Part shown: piece after piece, positions 5,273 to 6,422 of the stretch | Layout of the letters: each line of letters opens with the position of its first letter | How positions within the stretch are numbered: position 1 is the first letter of the stretch | Source of the DNA: Chloroflexota bacterium | GTDB lineage: Bacteria > Chloroflexota > Anaerolineae > CG2-30-64-16 | Reading direction: 5' to 3' | DNA: 6,422 nt | NCBI GenBank assembly: GCA_029555885.1 | Contig: JAKPQT010000316.1 | Location: 1 to 6,422, forward strand | Notes under the pieces: model-generated | Told to the model about the DNA's origin: nothing | Database searches by the model: none | Seen by the model: the letters and a program-made list of their open reading frames with translations, nothing else | Program-made: the position numbers and the translations under genes

Positions 5273-5995
5273 TCATGTACGCGCAGCGGCCAGCCGCAGG
5301 ATCGTCGTAACGTACTTCCGGCCGCGGCGGATGTAGTCGCTGAAGCTCGCGCCGGTCTTGGATTCGCCGCTCATGCGCGCGCCGCAGGTGTAAGGGACCT
5401 CGACGACGCGGTAGCCAAGCCGCTGGGCGCGCACCAGGAAGTCGATGCAGTATTCGCCATAGTCGCCGCGCAGGGTCAGGCGGTCGAACACCGCGCGGCG
5501 GGACATGACGAACCCGCTCGTGTAATCGCGCACGCCGCGGCCCAGCAGCAGCGTGGCCGCCAGATTGATGGTCATCGAAAAGGCACGCGCCATGAAGCTG
5601 TGGCCCACATCGCGGCCACCGGGCACGTAGCGCGAGCCGACCGCGATATCTGCGCCTGCGTTCAGCCGCGCCAGCAACTGCGGAATGACCCCCGCGGGCA
5701 TCGCCAGGTCGACGTCCATCCAGGACACGGCATCGGTGCGCGCCGCCTGGATGCCGGCCCGGATGGCCGAGGTCAGGCCGCGCTCGGTCTTGCGGTGCAG
5801 CAGCCGGACGCGCGGGTCACGCGCGGCGATCTCGGCAACCACCTGCCACGTGCCGTCGGGCGAGTCGTCATCGACCACCAGGACCTCGACCGGCGTGTGG
5901 ACATGATGCAGGATGTCCGAGATGAGCACGGGCACGTTCTCCCGCTCGTTGTACGTCGGGAGAATGACCGTCAGTGTGAGAGAGTCCTGTGACAT
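5273..5995 (-). CDS. Family 2 glycosyltransferase, dolichol/polyprenol-phosphate mannosyltransferase (DPM1)-like
   Basis: The 240-residue GT-A enzyme matches the DPM1-like branch of GT2, which moves a sugar, often mannose from GDP-mannose, onto polyprenyl phosphate at the inner face of the membrane. Motifs in order are ILPTYNERENV (11-21), VVDDDSPDGTW (40-50), KTERGL (69-74), the metal-binding D-x-D in WMDVDLAMP (92-100; Asp94, Asp96), VGSRYVPGG (119-127), DYTSGF (157-162) and a basic RMSGESK (207-213). The usual 'DADLxHPP' reads DVDLAMP here, a small departure. There is no C-terminal GtrA or membrane-helix domain, so it is the short, soluble or peripheral form. ATG 5995-5993 lies 3 nt after the methyltransferase stop and has only a weak ribosome-binding sequence (GACGAG), so it is probably translated by coupling. 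With the methyltransferase and aminotransferase it suggests glycan or glycolipid synthesis. The acceptor and donor are inferred from the family only. Confidence 0.9.
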   Translation of the reverse strand: MSQDSLTLTVILPTYNERENVPVLISDILHHVHTPVEVLVVDDDSPDGTWQVVAEIAARDPRVRLLHRKTERGLTSAIRAGIQAARTDAVSWMDVDLAMPAGVIPQLLARLNAGADIAVGSRYVPGGRDVGHSFMARAFSMTINLAATLLLGRGVRDYTSGFVMSRRAVFDRLTLRGDYGEYCIDFLVRAQRLGYRVVEVPYTCGARMSGESKTGASFSDYIRRGRKYVTTILRLAAART

Positions 5996-5998
5996 CGA

Positions 5999-6422
5999 TT
6001 ATCTCGTCCGCTGCGCCAGGCACAGCAACGACAGGCCGAACGGCAGGTTGCGCCGGGCCAGCCAACGGGCTTCGAGCGTCAGTGCAGCCAATAACAGGCG
6101 GTTGATCGGGCCGGGCATGGGCCGCATGTCATCCGAGCCGAGCCCGGTCGTCCGCCCCAGCAGCCGCGCCGCAATCGCAGGCACGAACAGCAGGCTGTTG
6201 GCATAGCTCACTCGGTGGATGCTGAATCCGGCCCCCTGTAACAGGACCGTCAACTCGCTGCGCCGGAAGCGCCGCGCCCCGCCCCAGAAGACATCGTGCG
6301 GCCCGTACAGCCACGGGTGTGCGGGCACGCGGATGACCAGACGGCCCCCTGCCCGCAGCACGCGCTGCATCTCGCCGAGCGCCTGGCTGGGCACGACCGA
6401 CCGCTGCTCCAGCACATCCAGC
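5999..6422 (-). CDS. Class I SAM-dependent methyltransferase, C-terminal part (runs off the right edge)
   Basis: The frame is open at the window edge, so the 5' end is missing; a GTG at 6415 is in frame but is internal. The visible 141 codons begin L-D-V-L-E-Q, the counterpart of the 'DVLEH' segment that follows the SAM-binding motifs in many class I methyltransferases. Next come the Q-R-V-L-R-A-G-G-R-L-V-I-R-V-P segment, a family hallmark, and then A-H-P-W-L-Y-G-P-H-D, RRFRRSEL and LLQGAGFSIHRVSYANSLLF, typical of the subgroup found in polysaccharide and lipid-linked sugar clusters. The usual His of DVLEH is Gln here. The glycine-rich SAM-binding motif I would lie outside the window. The gene ends 3 nt before the glycosyltransferase, so the two are in one operon. 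The substrate is unknown, perhaps a sugar or a lipid carrier product. Confidence 0.85.
   Translation of the reverse strand, partial: LDVLEQRSVVPSQALGEMQRVLRAGGRLVIRVPAHPWLYGPHDVFWGGARRFRRSELTVLLQGAGFSIHRVSYANSLLFVPAIAARLLGRTTGLGSDDMRPMPGPINRLLLAALTLEARWLARRNLPFGLSLLCLAQRTR

Noticed and set aside
6413..6415. GTG at 6415 as the start of the methyltransferase gene
   Set aside because: The frame stays open upstream (L-D before it) and homologous enzymes have the SAM-binding domain before this point, so the gene continues beyond the window.

Overview
The window looks like a piece of a high-GC bacterial chromosome, most likely from the Chloroflexota (Anaerolineae-like). This is an inference from sequence style. 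Two neighbouring exported proteins carry long Thr/Pro/Ala-rich linkers of the 'TATPTPT' type common in that phylum. The FtsX-like permease start, the membrane-anchored double zinc ribbon and the bacterial translin-family protein also fit. There is no rRNA, tRNA, transposase or CRISPR array, so no direct taxonomic marker.

Left block (1-3079, all minus strand). Four tightly spaced genes read leftward from a divergent intergenic region: a translin-family protein (3079-2420), an L,D-transpeptidase with an N-terminal membrane segment (2382-1615, TTG start), a Tat-exported lipoprotein with a clan GH-A-like barrel (1611-376, GTG start), and the N-terminus of an FtsX-like ABC permease that runs off the window (365 to <1). 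Gaps are 37, 3 and 10 nt, so this is probably one operon. Three of the four products act at the envelope: wall cross-linking, carbohydrate cleavage or binding, and membrane transport or mechanotransmission. The translin-family protein is the odd, cytoplasmic, RNA-related member.

Middle (3080-3371). This 292-nt divergent region holds a candidate promoter for each direction, a long two-tier hairpin (3167-3217) and a smaller inverted repeat. Rightward from it runs a lone gene for a two-helix membrane protein with two C-x2-C-x10-C-x2-C zinc ribbons (3372-3938).

Right block (3999-6422, minus strand). Three genes in coding order encode a SAM-dependent methyltransferase (cut by the window edge), a DPM1-like family 2 glycosyltransferase and a DegT/DnrJ/EryC1/StrS sugar aminotransferase. 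Gaps are 3 and 26 nt. Together they look like the end of a surface-polysaccharide or glycolipid gene cluster that makes and transfers an amino-deoxy sugar. A near-perfect 45-nt palindrome (3950-3994) separates the end of this cluster from the convergent zinc-ribbon gene and probably ends transcription from both sides.

I found no clear new multi-gene system. The points most worth a second look are the bacterial translin-family gene heading an envelope operon, the two large hairpins, the orphan GH-A-like lipoprotein and the N-terminal extension on the aminotransferase.
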